64,000 nt of DNA from Campylobacter armoricus (GTDB taxonomy: Bacteria; Campylobacterota; Campylobacteria; Campylobacterales; Campylobacteraceae): NCBI RefSeq assembly GCF_013372105.1, contig NZ_CP053825.1:1054001-1118000 (forward strand), read 5' to 3'. The position numbers and the translations under genes were made by a program. The notes under the pieces were generated by a model. That model was not told where the DNA came from, ran no database searches, and saw only the letters and a list, made by a program, of their open reading frames with translations. Shown here piece after piece: positions 1-8,707 of the stretch. Each line of letters begins with the position of its first letter. Position 1 is the stretch's first letter.

Positions 1-490
1 AAAAAGCATAAATGGTGGAGAAAAGACATTAATTAGAACTCAAAATGGTTTTATTGTAAAAGGAGAAGAAAATAAAATTTTAATGTTTGATTTTTTTGGA
101 ACCTTTTGCACCCCGTGTCAAGAAGAAGCACCACATCTTACTAATTTATGGCAAAAAAATAAAGAAAATTTTACAATCATAGGGCTTAGTCATTTTGAAA
201 ATGTCAGCGATCAAGCTGTAAAAGATTTTGCAATAAAATATGGCGCATATTATTTTCTAAGTAATTCCAAAGAAAATGATAGGATTGTAGCACAAGCATT
301 AAAAGATATTAATTATCAAAATATGGAACAATTGCCTTTTAAAGTGGTTTTGAAAAATGGAATTTATCAAGACTTAACAGATTTTTGGAATAAGGATTCA
401 AAAAATTATGTGAAATATTATCTTGGAAAAATTTCTATCCAAACTATGCAAGAAGATATTGCTAGGATAATCAATGAATCTAAAAAATGA
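1..490 (+). CDS. TlpA-like thioredoxin-fold protein, 5' end outside window
   Basis: The reading frame is open from the first base, so the start and any signal peptide or lipobox lie upstream. The visible part has a thioredoxin fold signature: a hydrophobic strand followed by F-C-T-P-C (cysteines about residues 36 and 39 of the visible frame), then a helix beginning QEEAPHL and a later cis-proline-like stretch QLPFKVV. CxxC proteins of the TlpA/ResA type are usually periplasmic or membrane-anchored disulfide reductases, often linked to cytochrome c maturation or general thiol redox; which applies here cannot be seen. The last 17 bases overlap clpS in another frame, suggesting translational coupling. 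Family call is firm, substrate unknown. Confidence 0.85.
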   Translation, partial: KSINGGEKTLIRTQNGFIVKGEENKILMFDFFGTFCTPCQEEAPHLTNLWQKNKENFTIIGLSHFENVSDQAVKDFAIKYGAYYFLSNSKENDRIVAQALKDINYQNMEQLPFKVVLKNGIYQDLTDFWNKDSKNYVKYYLGKISIQTMQEDIARIINESKK

Positions 491-767
491 AATTTTAGAA
501 CAACAAAAATTAGCAGAACCCAAAATGTTTAAAGTTTTGCTTTTAAATGATGATATAACCACTATGGACTTTGTAATAGAAGTTTTAATGAATATATTTC
601 ATCATGATTTTGAAAAAGCAAGTATGATAATGCTTGAAATTCACCACCAAGGAAGTGGTGTTTGTGGCGTATATACAGAAGAAATTGCACTTAGCAAAAA
701 ACAACAAGTTGATATAGCTGCAAAAAACAATAATTTTCCACTCCAAACAAGGATAGAAGAACAATGA
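474..767 (+). CDS. clpS: ATP-dependent Clp protease adaptor ClpS
   Basis: A 97-residue protein of normal ClpS length. A short variable N-terminal tail is followed by the conserved core: KVLLLNDDITTMDFV near residues 20-35, which carries the Asn-Asp pair that grips N-terminal degron residues, then a helix with IFHHDFEKA and the end of the fold around VCGVYTEEIA. ClpS delivers proteins with destabilising N-terminal residues to ClpA-ClpP. It overlaps the upstream thioredoxin-like gene by 17 bases, and its stop overlaps the clpA start (ATGA). Together with clpA and aat this makes one N-degron operon. Confidence 0.95.
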   Translation: MNLKNEILEQQKLAEPKMFKVLLLNDDITTMDFVIEVLMNIFHHDFEKASMIMLEIHHQGSGVCGVYTEEIALSKKQQVDIAAKNNNFPLQTRIEEQ

Positions 768-2893
768 AATATAAAGAATTGATTGATTCGTTTATACCAA
801 ATGCAAGACATTTAAGCTTTATCAATCATCACGAATTTATCACTTGCGAACATTTACTTTTTGCATTAGTTAAACTAAGCAATGATTTTAAAAATTTACT
901 TGAAGAAATCGGAGATGGAGATTTACAAGGCTTTGAAAACGATCTAAAAAACTATCTAGCAAAAAATAATGAGATTTTAAAAAAAGAAATAGAACCTATT
1001 TTTTCTGTAATCTTAGAAAATATATTACACAAATTAAATGCAAAAAAACAAACAAGTGTAGTTGATTTCATCATTGCACTTTGCAAAGAAGAAAAAGCTT
1101 ATTCTTGCAATATTTTAAAAAAACATTTAATCGAAGAAGAAAAATTACAAGAATTACTACAAAGTGCAGAATTTGAAAATCTAAAAACCCACACTACCGA
1201 GCTAGTTGAACTTGCAAAAAAAGGTAAAATAGATCCTGTTATAGGTAGAAGATTTGAATTAGAAAGAATGATGCAAATTTTAAGCAGACGCAAAAAAAAC
1301 AATCCTATCTTAGTAGGCGAACCAGGAGTTGGAAAAAGTGCGGTTATAGAAGGATTAGCATTAGCTATAGCAGAAGAAAAAGTTCCTAAACATTTAAAAA
1401 ATTCAAAAATTTATAGTCTTGATATGGCAAGTTTGCTCTCTGGTACAAAATATAGAGGCGATTTTGAAAAAAGACTAAAAGATATTATTAAAGAGTTAGA
1501 AAATATCCCTAATGCTATTTTGTTTATAGATGAAATTCACACCATAGTAGGAACTGGTGCAAGCAATGAAAGCCATGCAGATATGTCAAATTTATTAAAA
1601 CCTGCATTAAGCAATGGAAATATAAAATGCATAGGTGCAACTACTTTTATAGAGTATAAAAATACTTTTGATAAAAACAAAGCTTTAAGTAGAAGATTTG
1701 CTAAAATTGACATAGATGAACCAAGCGAAGAAGAATGTTTTTTAATCTTGCAAGGTCTAAAAAGTAAATATGAAAATTTTCATAAAATCAAACTAAATGA
1801 TGAAATTTTACAAACGAGTATAAAACTTGCAAAACAATTTTTACATGATAAATTCTTACCAGATAGCGCGATTGATTTAATTGATGAACTAGGTGCAAGT
1901 TTTGCTTTAGAAGATAAAAAAAGTAAAAAAATAGTAAAAATAAAAGATTTAGAAAACACTTTAGCTAGAATGACACATTCTCATAAAATTTACGAAAGCG
2001 ATCAGAGTAAAATTTTAAAAAATCTCGAACTAAACTTAAAGCAAAATATATTTGGTCAAGATGAAGCCATCAAAGCCTTGTGTTCTACCTTAAAACAAAG
2101 TTATGCAGGATTAAAAGGCAAAAATACCCCAAAAGGTGTGTTTTTATTTACTGGTTCAAGCGGCGTTGGTAAAACTGAACTTGCTAAAAATTTAGCACAA
2201 ATTTTAAATTTAAATCTTGAAAGATTTGATATGAGTGAGTACTCGCAAAAACATGATGTTAGTAAGCTTATAGGAACTTCTGCTGGTTTTGTGGGTTATG
2301 AAGATGGCGGATTGTTAAGTAATAGCATTAGAAAAAATCCTTTTAGTGTAGTTTTATTTGATGAAATAGAAAAAGCTCATCCAGATTTAACTAATACATT
2401 TTTACAAATTTTTGACAATGCAAGCTTAACAGATAATAGTGGTCTAAAAGCTGATTTTAAAAATACTATCATCATTATGACTTCTAATTTAGGTTTAAAA
2501 GAAAGTAATGAACTTGGTTTTTTAAGTAACGATAAAGAAAAAAGTAACAAAGCTATAAAAGACTTCTTTGCACCTGAATTTATCAATCGTATAGATAAAA
2601 TCATACATTTTAATAACTTAAATCAAGACATTTTAGAACAAATTGTTCAAAAAGAACTTGATTTAATCGCTACAAATTTAAATAATATCACCATAGAAGC
2701 AGATAAAAAAGTAAAAGAATTTCTTGCCAAAAAAACTAATAATAATGAATTTGGAGTGAGATTACTAAAACGAATTATCTCAGAAGAAATTGGTGAAAAA
2801 TTAAGTGATGAGATTTTATTTGGAAAATTAAAAAATGGTGGCAAACTTAAACTAAAACTTTCTAAAAATGAAAAAATCGAATTTATATTCTAA
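764..2893 (+). CDS. clpA: ClpA, ATPase subunit of ClpAP protease
   Basis: A 709-residue Hsp100 unfoldase with two AAA+ modules. An N-terminal Clp repeat domain (about 1-145) is followed by Walker A1 GEPGVGKS (185-192) with Walker B ILFIDE (252-257), and Walker A2 GSSGVGKT (464-471) with Walker B VLFDEIEKAH (530-539). There is no long coiled-coil middle domain, which separates it from ClpB. ELGFLS near residue 590 sits where ClpA-type proteins carry the loop that docks ClpP. It unfolds substrates, including those presented by ClpS, into ClpP, which is not in this window. The start overlaps the clpS stop by 4 bases and the end overlaps aat by 26 bases. Confidence 0.96.
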   Translation: MKYKELIDSFIPNARHLSFINHHEFITCEHLLFALVKLSNDFKNLLEEIGDGDLQGFENDLKNYLAKNNEILKKEIEPIFSVILENILHKLNAKKQTSVVDFIIALCKEEKAYSCNILKKHLIEEEKLQELLQSAEFENLKTHTTELVELAKKGKIDPVIGRRFELERMMQILSRRKKNNPILVGEPGVGKSAVIEGLALAIAEEKVPKHLKNSKIYSLDMASLLSGTKYRGDFEKRLKDIIKELENIPNAILFIDEIHTIVGTGASNESHADMSNLLKPALSNGNIKCIGATTFIEYKNTFDKNKALSRRFAKIDIDEPSEEECFLILQGLKSKYENFHKIKLNDEILQTSIKLAKQFLHDKFLPDSAIDLIDELGASFALEDKKSKKIVKIKDLENTLARMTHSHKIYESDQSKILKNLELNLKQNIFGQDEAIKALCSTLKQSYAGLKGKNTPKGVFLFTGSSGVGKTELAKNLAQILNLNLERFDMSEYSQKHDVSKLIGTSAGFVGYEDGGLLSNSIRKNPFSVVLFDEIEKAHPDLTNTFLQIFDNASLTDNSGLKADFKNTIIIMTSNLGLKESNELGFLSNDKEKSNKAIKDFFAPEFINRIDKIIHFNNLNQDILEQIVQKELDLIATNLNNITIEADKKVKEFLAKKTNNNEFGVRLLKRIISEEIGEKLSDEILFGKLKNGGKLKLKLSKNEKIEFIF

Positions 2894-3509
2894 GCTCTTA
2901 AAAAGCCCTGATGATGCACCTGTTTTTATCAGTGAAAAACTAGAGGTAGATTTTATACCTTATGCATATAGCTTAGGGCTTTTTCCATGGACAAGCAATC
3001 CTGTTACTTGGTGGTGCCCTTCTCCTAGAATGGTTCTTTTTCCAGAAGAAGTTCATATACAAAAAAGCATAAAAAAAGCTTTAAAAACTTATGAAATAAA
3101 GCTTGATTTTAATTTTAGCTCTATTATAAAACTTTGTGCTTTAAGAAAAAAAACTTGGATAAGTCAAGAATTTATACAAGTTTATACAAAGCTTTTTGAG
3201 CAAAATTTAGCTCATAGTGTTGAAATTTATGAAAACGATACGCTAATTGGCGGTTTATATGGACTCATTATAGGAAAAATGTTTTTTGGTGAAAGTATGA
3301 TAAGTCTTAGAAAAGATACCTCAAAAATAGCATTAATAAAACTTTGCGAACTTTTAAAACCTTATGATTTTTTAATAGATTGTCAAGTACCTAATGAGCA
3401 TTTAAAATTTATGGGTGCAAAAGAGATGTCAAAAAAAGATTTTTTAACTATATTAGAAAAGAGAATTTCTCTTGAAAGTGGCTTTGAAAATTTTAAAAAT
3501 TTACTATAA
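2868..3509 (+). CDS. aat: Leucyl/phenylalanyl-tRNA--protein transferase
   Basis: At 213 residues it has the family's normal length. Recognisable blocks are the N-terminal FPWTSNPVTWWCPSPRMVLF segment and the GNAT-like core LIGGLYGLIIGKMFFGESM, close to the family pattern GGLYG-IGK-FFGESMFS. The enzyme adds Leu or Phe from aminoacyl-tRNA to proteins with N-terminal Arg or Lys, creating the primary degrons that ClpS reads. It begins inside the 3' end of clpA (26-base overlap), so substrate tagging, recognition and unfolding are translated from one coupled transcript. No terminator is visible before the sigma-54 promoter downstream. Confidence 0.96.
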   Translation: MKKSNLYSKLLKSPDDAPVFISEKLEVDFIPYAYSLGLFPWTSNPVTWWCPSPRMVLFPEEVHIQKSIKKALKTYEIKLDFNFSSIIKLCALRKKTWISQEFIQVYTKLFEQNLAHSVEIYENDTLIGGLYGLIIGKMFFGESMISLRKDTSKIALIKLCELLKPYDFLIDCQVPNEHLKFMGAKEMSKKDFLTILEKRISLESGFENFKNLL

Positions 3510-3557
3510 AAAGATATACTTATAAATACACAAAAATACAAAATTACATAAATATTT

Positions 3558-3575
3558 TTGGAATAGTTTTTGCTT
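3558..3575 (+). promoter_or_regulatory. Sigma-54 (RpoN) promoter of flgBC-fliE
   Basis: TTGGAATAGTTTTTGCTT has the -24 GG (3560-3561) and -12 GC (3572-3573) separated by exactly 10 bases, within a near-consensus TTGGAA-N6-TTGCTT. It lies 36 bases before flgB. In Campylobacter, rod and hook genes are transcribed by RpoN with the FlgS/FlgR regulators, so both site and target agree. Confidence 0.88.
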
Positions 3576-3610
3576 TTATTTTACAAAAGCTTTATTTTAA
3601 AGGAAAAATT

Positions 3611-4042
3611 ATGATAAGCCCTTTTAAGTCAAAAGAACTTATTGTTGATGCTTTAGCAGGAAGAAACCTAAGAAGTCAAATGATTAATTCTAACCTTGCA
3701 AATGTTGATACTCCTTTTTATAAAGCAAGAGATATAGAATTTGAAACTGCTTTAGTAAATAGAGCAAATGAAATTTTCAAAAAAAAAGATACCAAAGAAC
3801 TTGAGTTAGCAAGCACCAATGCAAATCATCAAAAACCATGGAAATTTCCAGATCCAAATAAATCGACTATTTATTTAAGAGATGGACATTTGGCAAGAAA
3901 TGATGCAAACACGGTAGATCTTGATGTAGAAACTACTGAAATGAGCAAAAATACTATGATGATTACAGCTTTAGATGGTGTTTTAAGAAGACAAAGTAAT
4001 ATTTTTTCAACCATCATTGAAACAAGTTCTAAGTTAGGCTAG
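3611..4042 (+). CDS. flgB: Flagellar basal-body rod protein FlgB
   Basis: A 143-residue proximal rod subunit. The N-terminal motif RSQMINSNLANVDTPFYKARDIEFE (about residues 20-44) is the rod-family signature, and the C-terminal helix near VETTEMSKNTMMITALDGVLRR packs against it in the rod. The start is preceded by AAAGGAAAA at good spacing. It is the first gene of the sigma-54 operon flgB-flgC-fliE, with 10 bases to flgC. FlgB is exported by the flagellar type III apparatus and joins the base of the rod. Confidence 0.96.
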   Translation: MISPFKSKELIVDALAGRNLRSQMINSNLANVDTPFYKARDIEFETALVNRANEIFKKKDTKELELASTNANHQKPWKFPDPNKSTIYLRDGHLARNDANTVDLDVETTEMSKNTMMITALDGVLRRQSNIFSTIIETSSKLG

Positions 4043-4052
4043 GAGAAAAATA

Positions 4053-4547
4053 ATGGCTTATTTAAGTGATTTTGATATTAGTGGATATGGACTTAGCGCA
4101 CAACGCTTTAGAATGAATGTAATTAGCTCAAACATAGCTAATGCAAACACCACAAGAACAGCAGAAGGTGGACCTTATAGAAGAAGAGAAGTGATTTTTA
4201 AAGCAACTGATTTTAATGAGTTATTAAATAAACAAATAGCTAAAGATAATAATTTTTTAGAATACGAGAACCCTTTAAACGATCCAGCTTCACAAAAAGA
4301 TGCAAAACCTGCTATAATGAGCGTAGTGGTTGATAAAGTAGTAAGAGATGATAAAGATTTTCGTATGAAGTTTGATCCATCTCATCCTGATGCAAATGAG
4401 CAAGGTTATGTTGCATTCCCGAATATAAATCCTGTCATCGAAATGGCTGATTTAATAGAAGCAACAAGAGCTTATCAAGCAAATGTTAGTGCTTTTACAA
4501 GCACTAAAACTATAGCGCAAAGTGCGATAGATTTACTAAGAGGTTAA
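4053..4547 (+). CDS. flgC: Flagellar basal-body rod protein FlgC
   Basis: A 164-residue proximal rod protein. The N-terminal helix contains MNVISSNIANANTTRTAEGGPYRR (about residues 21-44), the SSNIAN rod motif followed by the FlgC-specific GPYRR. The C-terminal end, ATRAYQANVSAFTSTK then AIDLLRG, is the matching helix typical of FlgC. It follows flgB by 10 bases behind AGGAGAAA, and fliE starts 2 bases after its stop. Confidence 0.96.
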   Translation: MAYLSDFDISGYGLSAQRFRMNVISSNIANANTTRTAEGGPYRRREVIFKATDFNELLNKQIAKDNNFLEYENPLNDPASQKDAKPAIMSVVVDKVVRDDKDFRMKFDPSHPDANEQGYVAFPNINPVIEMADLIEATRAYQANVSAFTSTKTIAQSAIDLLRG

Positions 4548-4549
4548 TA

Positions 4550-4846
4550 ATGAATACTATAAATAGTTTAAATCAACTCAATAATGTTAATAACAAAAAC
4601 AATAATGCAAATAATACTAGCATAGGTAATGAGTTTTCAAGCTTATTGAAAAATTCTATTAATAATCTTAATAAAACTCAAGAAACCGCTGAAGCTGCTA
4701 TGGTAGATATTGCTACAGGTGAAGTTAAAGACTTGCACCAAGCTGCAATAGCTATTAGCAAAGCAGAATCTAGTATGAAATTTATGCTTGAAGTTAGAAA
4801 TAAGGCTATAAACGCATACAAAGAAATTTCAAGAACTCAAATTTAA
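4550..4846 (+). CDS. fliE: Flagellar hook-basal body protein FliE
   Basis: A 98-residue protein. The first 30 residues are asparagine-rich low complexity; the conserved part begins about residue 40 with NKTQETAEAAMVDIATGE and ends with the family motif LEVRNKAINAYKEI. FliE links the MS ring to the rod and is needed for rod export. It is tightly packed after flgC (2 bases) and 3 bases before the penicillin-binding protein, so all four genes are probably cotranscribed. The Asn-rich stretch (NNVNNKNNNANNT) is probably disordered. Confidence 0.95.
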   Translation: MNTINSLNQLNNVNNKNNNANNTSIGNEFSSLLKNSINNLNKTQETAEAAMVDIATGEVKDLHQAAIAISKAESSMKFMLEVRNKAINAYKEISRTQI

Positions 4847-4849
4847 TAT

Positions 4850-6643
4850 ATGCTTTCAAACGCCATTAGAAATAGAGTTTCAAAAGTAGCTTTTGCTTTT
4901 TGTATGGCTTTATTTTTTATGGCTTTATTTTTACTTTCCACTTTTTTTCTTACTTCTAAACGCCATATACCAAACACCCAAAAAGAACAATACTATTCTG
5001 CTCTAAGAGGAAATATCATAACAAGCGATAATTTTACCATTACTTCAAGTAGGCAAATTTATAGAGCTGAAATAGATTTAAGAAGTTTAAATCCAGATAA
5101 AAAAGAATTGTTTTTAAAACTCTTTCAAATTTATAGTGGTATAAATGATGAAGAAATGCAAGATATTAAAAAAAGAATGGCTATCAAAAAGAAAAGAGGG
5201 TATAGTTTTATTTTATTGCAAAATATAAACTCTAAAGATGCAAGTTATTTAAAAGAATTAGCTAAAAAGCTTTACACACAAGGTTTTTTTAAATCTTTCA
5301 CCAACAACAACGGCAGAGTAGAAACAAGAGGGCTTGACATCATAGAACACAAAGAAGATCGTGTATATATGCCTAAAGATTCACTTACGCCTATTATAGG
5401 TTATACAAGAACCTATATGGATGAACAAAGTGAAATTTTTAAAAATGTTGGTATTAAAGGCTTAGAAAAATACTACAATGAGTGTTTAAATCCTTTGCAA
5501 AATGCAAAAATTCAAGGTTTAAGAGATATAGGTGGAAATATTATCTTAAATTTGCACTCTTATGAGCAACGCAAAATAGATGGTTGTGATTTATATCTAA
5601 ATATATCATTAAAACTTCAAAAAAATTTAGAAAAAGCCATTGATAAAAGAAATGAAGATTTAAAAGCTAATGAAATCATCGTGGCTGTAATGGAAAGCAA
5701 GAGCGGGAAAATCTTAGCACTTGCTAGCTCAAGAAGATATGATCCACAAAATCGTGGAAAAGATCTTTCTGTGCTTAATGCAAGTGCTATAGAATACGGC
5801 TATGAAGCGGGTTCTGTTATCAAGCCTTTTATATTCACTACTGCTTTAATGCTTGATAAAATCAAAGTCAATGAGATTATCGATACGCAAGGTGGACAAT
5901 ACAAACTTGGGCGTTTTACTATACGCGATGATCACAAGAAAAATAAAATGAGCATGGAAGAAGTCATAACCTATTCTTCAAATGTTGGTATGATTAAAAT
6001 AGCCCAAAGACTTAGCAATCTTGAAATCATTTCAGGACTTAGAATTTTTCGTTTTGGAGAAAAAAGCGGAATAGATCTTCCTTATGAACAAAAAGGGGAA
6101 ATACCAAACCCAAAAAGACTAAGAGAAGTTGAAAAATCCGTTTTAAGCTATGGATATGGTTTAAAAACTACTTTTATGCAACTTTTAGCTGCTTATAATG
6201 TTTTTAATAACGAGGGTTATTATATAACCCCACAAATTGCAAATAAAATATACCAAGATGGACGCTTGGTAAGTCTTGATGATGAATCAAAAAAAGAAAA
6301 AATTCTTTCAAGCAAAGCAGCTAAAGAAATGCAACAAATTTTAATCAATGTTATAGAAAAAGGAACTGGTAAAAAAGCACAAACTCAAGGCATAATCATA
6401 GGTGGTAAAACAGGTACAGCAAGAATTGCCGAAAGAAAAGGCTATACATCAAATCGCTACAATGCTTCATTTTTTGGCTTTGCAAATGATGAGAAAAATA
6501 ACTACACCATAGGGGTTTTAGTAAGAAATCCTACCAAATCTTATAGTTATTATGCTGCACAAAGTGCTTTACCTATGTTTAAAGATACGGTAAATATACT
6601 GATTAAAGAAAACTATCTAAAACCTATCGCAAATACCAAATAA
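4850..6643 (+). CDS. ftsI: Penicillin-binding protein 2 / FtsI-type transpeptidase
   Basis: A 597-residue class B penicillin-binding protein. One transmembrane segment (about 14-36) is followed by a periplasmic dimerisation domain and a transpeptidase domain with all three catalytic motifs: SVIK (322-325, acylated serine), SSN (376-378) and KTGT (520-523). It cross-links peptidoglycan, probably at the septum. It begins 3 bases after fliE, so a wall-synthesis gene sits at the end of a flagellar rod operon, as in C. jejuni. FtsI versus elongation PBP2 is judged by length and lack of a long C-terminal extension; enzyme class is certain, septal role less so. Confidence 0.88.
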   Translation: MLSNAIRNRVSKVAFAFCMALFFMALFLLSTFFLTSKRHIPNTQKEQYYSALRGNIITSDNFTITSSRQIYRAEIDLRSLNPDKKELFLKLFQIYSGINDEEMQDIKKRMAIKKKRGYSFILLQNINSKDASYLKELAKKLYTQGFFKSFTNNNGRVETRGLDIIEHKEDRVYMPKDSLTPIIGYTRTYMDEQSEIFKNVGIKGLEKYYNECLNPLQNAKIQGLRDIGGNIILNLHSYEQRKIDGCDLYLNISLKLQKNLEKAIDKRNEDLKANEIIVAVMESKSGKILALASSRRYDPQNRGKDLSVLNASAIEYGYEAGSVIKPFIFTTALMLDKIKVNEIIDTQGGQYKLGRFTIRDDHKKNKMSMEEVITYSSNVGMIKIAQRLSNLEIISGLRIFRFGEKSGIDLPYEQKGEIPNPKRLREVEKSVLSYGYGLKTTFMQLLAAYNVFNNEGYYITPQIANKIYQDGRLVSLDDESKKEKILSSKAAKEMQQILINVIEKGTGKKAQTQGIIIGGKTGTARIAERKGYTSNRYNASFFGFANDEKNNYTIGVLVRNPTKSYSYYAAQSALPMFKDTVNILIKENYLKPIANTK

Positions 6644-6861
6644 ATAATTCAACTCCCCAGAGCTTACTTAATACACCCAATACACTTGTAAAAATACTAA
6701 AAAGTAAAAAAAGAATGATTTTAAATTTATTTTCTTTAAATAAAATTAGTAAAAATCCCACACACCCACCATTTTACCTCCCTAGAGCTTGCTTAACTTA
6801 ACGAGTTTGCTTAATAAGGAGTTTATGTTTTTCACAAAAAGCTTTTAGGCTATTGTAGCTT

Positions 6862-6900
6862 AATCATTCTCTATTTATTATAAAGAATGATTGTTTTGTT
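6862..6900 (+). terminator. Rho-independent terminator after the flgB-ftsI operon
   Basis: The arms AATCATTCT (6862-6870) and AGAATGATT (6884-6892) are perfectly complementary around a 13-base loop and are followed by the U-rich GTTTTGTT. It lies about 220 bases after the ftsI stop with no gene between. Confidence 0.65.
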
Positions 6901-6940
6901 ACTTATAATTTGTTTTAAGCAAACTCTAGGCAAATAAAAT

Positions 6941-6964
6941 CACACTAGCTAAATAGCTAGTGTG
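6941..6964 (-). terminator. Terminator of the autotransporter gene
   Basis: CACACTAGCTA (6941-6951) and TAGCTAGTGTG (6954-6964) form a perfect 11-bp stem with a 2-base centre. It starts 4 bases after the autotransporter stop, and on the minus strand it is followed by ATTTTATTTG, a U-rich tail. Confidence 0.75.
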
Positions 6965-6968
6965 TATA

Positions 6969-7991
6969 TTACCACCATAAACCTAGTTTTAAAAACATAG
7001 TATGAGAGGTAGTATTATCAAATGTAAATGCTCCTGCATAATTTAGTGATAAATCAGCATTATTAGCTATATTATAAGAAAGTCCTAATTGACCAAAGCC
7101 ATAATACTTAGAAGTTTGTACTTCTGTAGTAAAATGATTAGCACCTAATCTTAAATTACCTTTAGCATCTTCATAAAGATTTACTATAGCACCTATAGTT
7201 ACATTTGATCTTAATTTATCACTCCAAGGTTTATACCATTTTAAAGCAGCACTTGCATCTATAAAGTTAAATTGTTCTGCTAAATAATGCTCTCTTAGAC
7301 CATCTATATGTTTTAAGCTAAAGTTTTTATTACTCATACCATAATAACTCAAACCAATTTCAGGAGTTATTCTAGCTATTTCTAAGGTATTATAATAATT
7401 AGCACCTACTTTTACATCTATCCCATAACCATAAGTTTGAGTATCACTTTCTATAGTAGCAGGTATATTTTTATAAGTTTTTTCTATGTCTGTTGTAGTA
7501 TAATCAAATCTTGTACTAGCACTAATATAGTATTGATCTATACCATCTCTTGCTAATACTCCATAATAAGTTAAACCACCATAATAAGTTTTATCATCAA
7601 ATTTTAATCTTTGAGTGGCTTGTTCTTTAGAAGCATCTTCATAACCTAAATAAAAACCTATAGTACCATAATCATTTGGTAATTCTCTTAAAGAACCACC
7701 TATTAAACCTGTAGTATTAGCACTTAATTGTCCTACACTATTTCCTATCTTAATAGATGAATGATTATAATAAGGAATTAAGAAAGAATGGTTTTTTGCA
7801 TTTGGATTTTTATTTGGTATAAATATATCTTCTAATTCAGCTAATAAATCAGCATCATTACCATAAGCTTCACCTTTTTTAGATAATTCCATATCTAATA
7901 CTTGAGAAAATTCTGTTTGGAAGTTTTTAGCTGTAGTATCTCTTAATATATTAGAAATATTTATATTTCTTAATCTAGCTGAATATACCAT
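6969..7991 (-). CDS. Autotransporter beta-domain segment
   Basis: This 340-residue part from the Met at 7991 holds the membrane barrel: alternating polar and aromatic strands (STRFDYTTTDIEKTY, GLSYNIANNADLSLNYAG) and the terminal MFLKLGLWW, ending in an aromatic residue as needed for outer membrane assembly. The frame is open further upstream, to about 8717, where it encodes the passenger end and a linker (GIYDFLGLGEGRYIANVNVSELSG), so 7991 is not the natural start. Without frame restoration it would be neither translated nor secreted. Barrel identity is clear from pattern; ligand unknown. Confidence 0.75.
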   Translation of the reverse strand: MVYSARLRNINISNILRDTTAKNFQTEFSQVLDMELSKKGEAYGNDADLLAELEDIFIPNKNPNAKNHSFLIPYYNHSSIKIGNSVGQLSANTTGLIGGSLRELPNDYGTIGFYLGYEDASKEQATQRLKFDDKTYYGGLTYYGVLARDGIDQYYISASTRFDYTTTDIEKTYKNIPATIESDTQTYGYGIDVKVGANYYNTLEIARITPEIGLSYYGMSNKNFSLKHIDGLREHYLAEQFNFIDASAALKWYKPWSDKLRSNVTIGAIVNLYEDAKGNLRLGANHFTTEVQTSKYYGFGQLGLSYNIANNADLSLNYAGAFTFDNTTSHTMFLKLGLWW

Positions 7992-8707
7992 AGATTTAGC
8001 TAGAGTTTTACCACTTAATTCTGATACATTAACATTAGCTATATATCGACCTTCACCTAAACCTAAAAAGTCATAAATTCCTGATAAGCTATGTATGTTA
8101 TTAGCATTTACACCTGCATTATTGTTTATTTTATCACCTATTACTTTACCATTTTCATCAATAAAGAAAGTATTAGCATCATAGATTGTATTTAATTTTA
8201 ACTTACTTGTATTTACATAGATTTTATCTGCACTAATACCACCTATATTATTTCCACCTACTATAATGGCATTTTCTAATCTATTTGCTATATCTTCTTG
8301 AGTAGTTCCTTTGTATTCTAAATCATTAAAATACCAACCATCTATACTAACTTTACCATTGTCATTGTTTTCTATATGGTAGCCATTGTTATTTTTACCT
8401 ATAAAGCCTCCATGCCAAGAAGCTTGAGTAGAACCATTTCCAGAATGAATGTGTCCATTACTAAGGATTAAAGTTCCACTATTGGTAATACCACCATGAA
8501 TATTACCTGTATTAAATATATCTATATAACCACTATTATTAATACCACCATATATATGAATATCTTTATCAGTATTAGGATTGTTAATATCTCCTGAAGA
8601 ATTGATAAGTTTTTCTATAGTGCCACTATTATTAATACCATAAGTAATATCTTGAGTAGCTAAAGGACTAGCTTCATTACCTATAATGCCTGTATTTACT
8701 ATAGTGC

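Larger units (their letters stand above)
6644..6968. other. 325-base intergenic region with repeats and two hairpins
   Basis: No ORF or RNA gene was recognised. CTAGAGCTTGCTTAA (6782-6796) recurs inverted at 6915-6929 with one mismatch, and a related AGAGCTTACTTAA lies at 6659-6671. Two terminator hairpins (6862-6900 and 6941-6964) close the converging transcripts of ftsI and the autotransporter. The related copies in both orientations look like remnants of repeated rearrangement at the edge of a variable surface gene. Confidence 0.6.
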
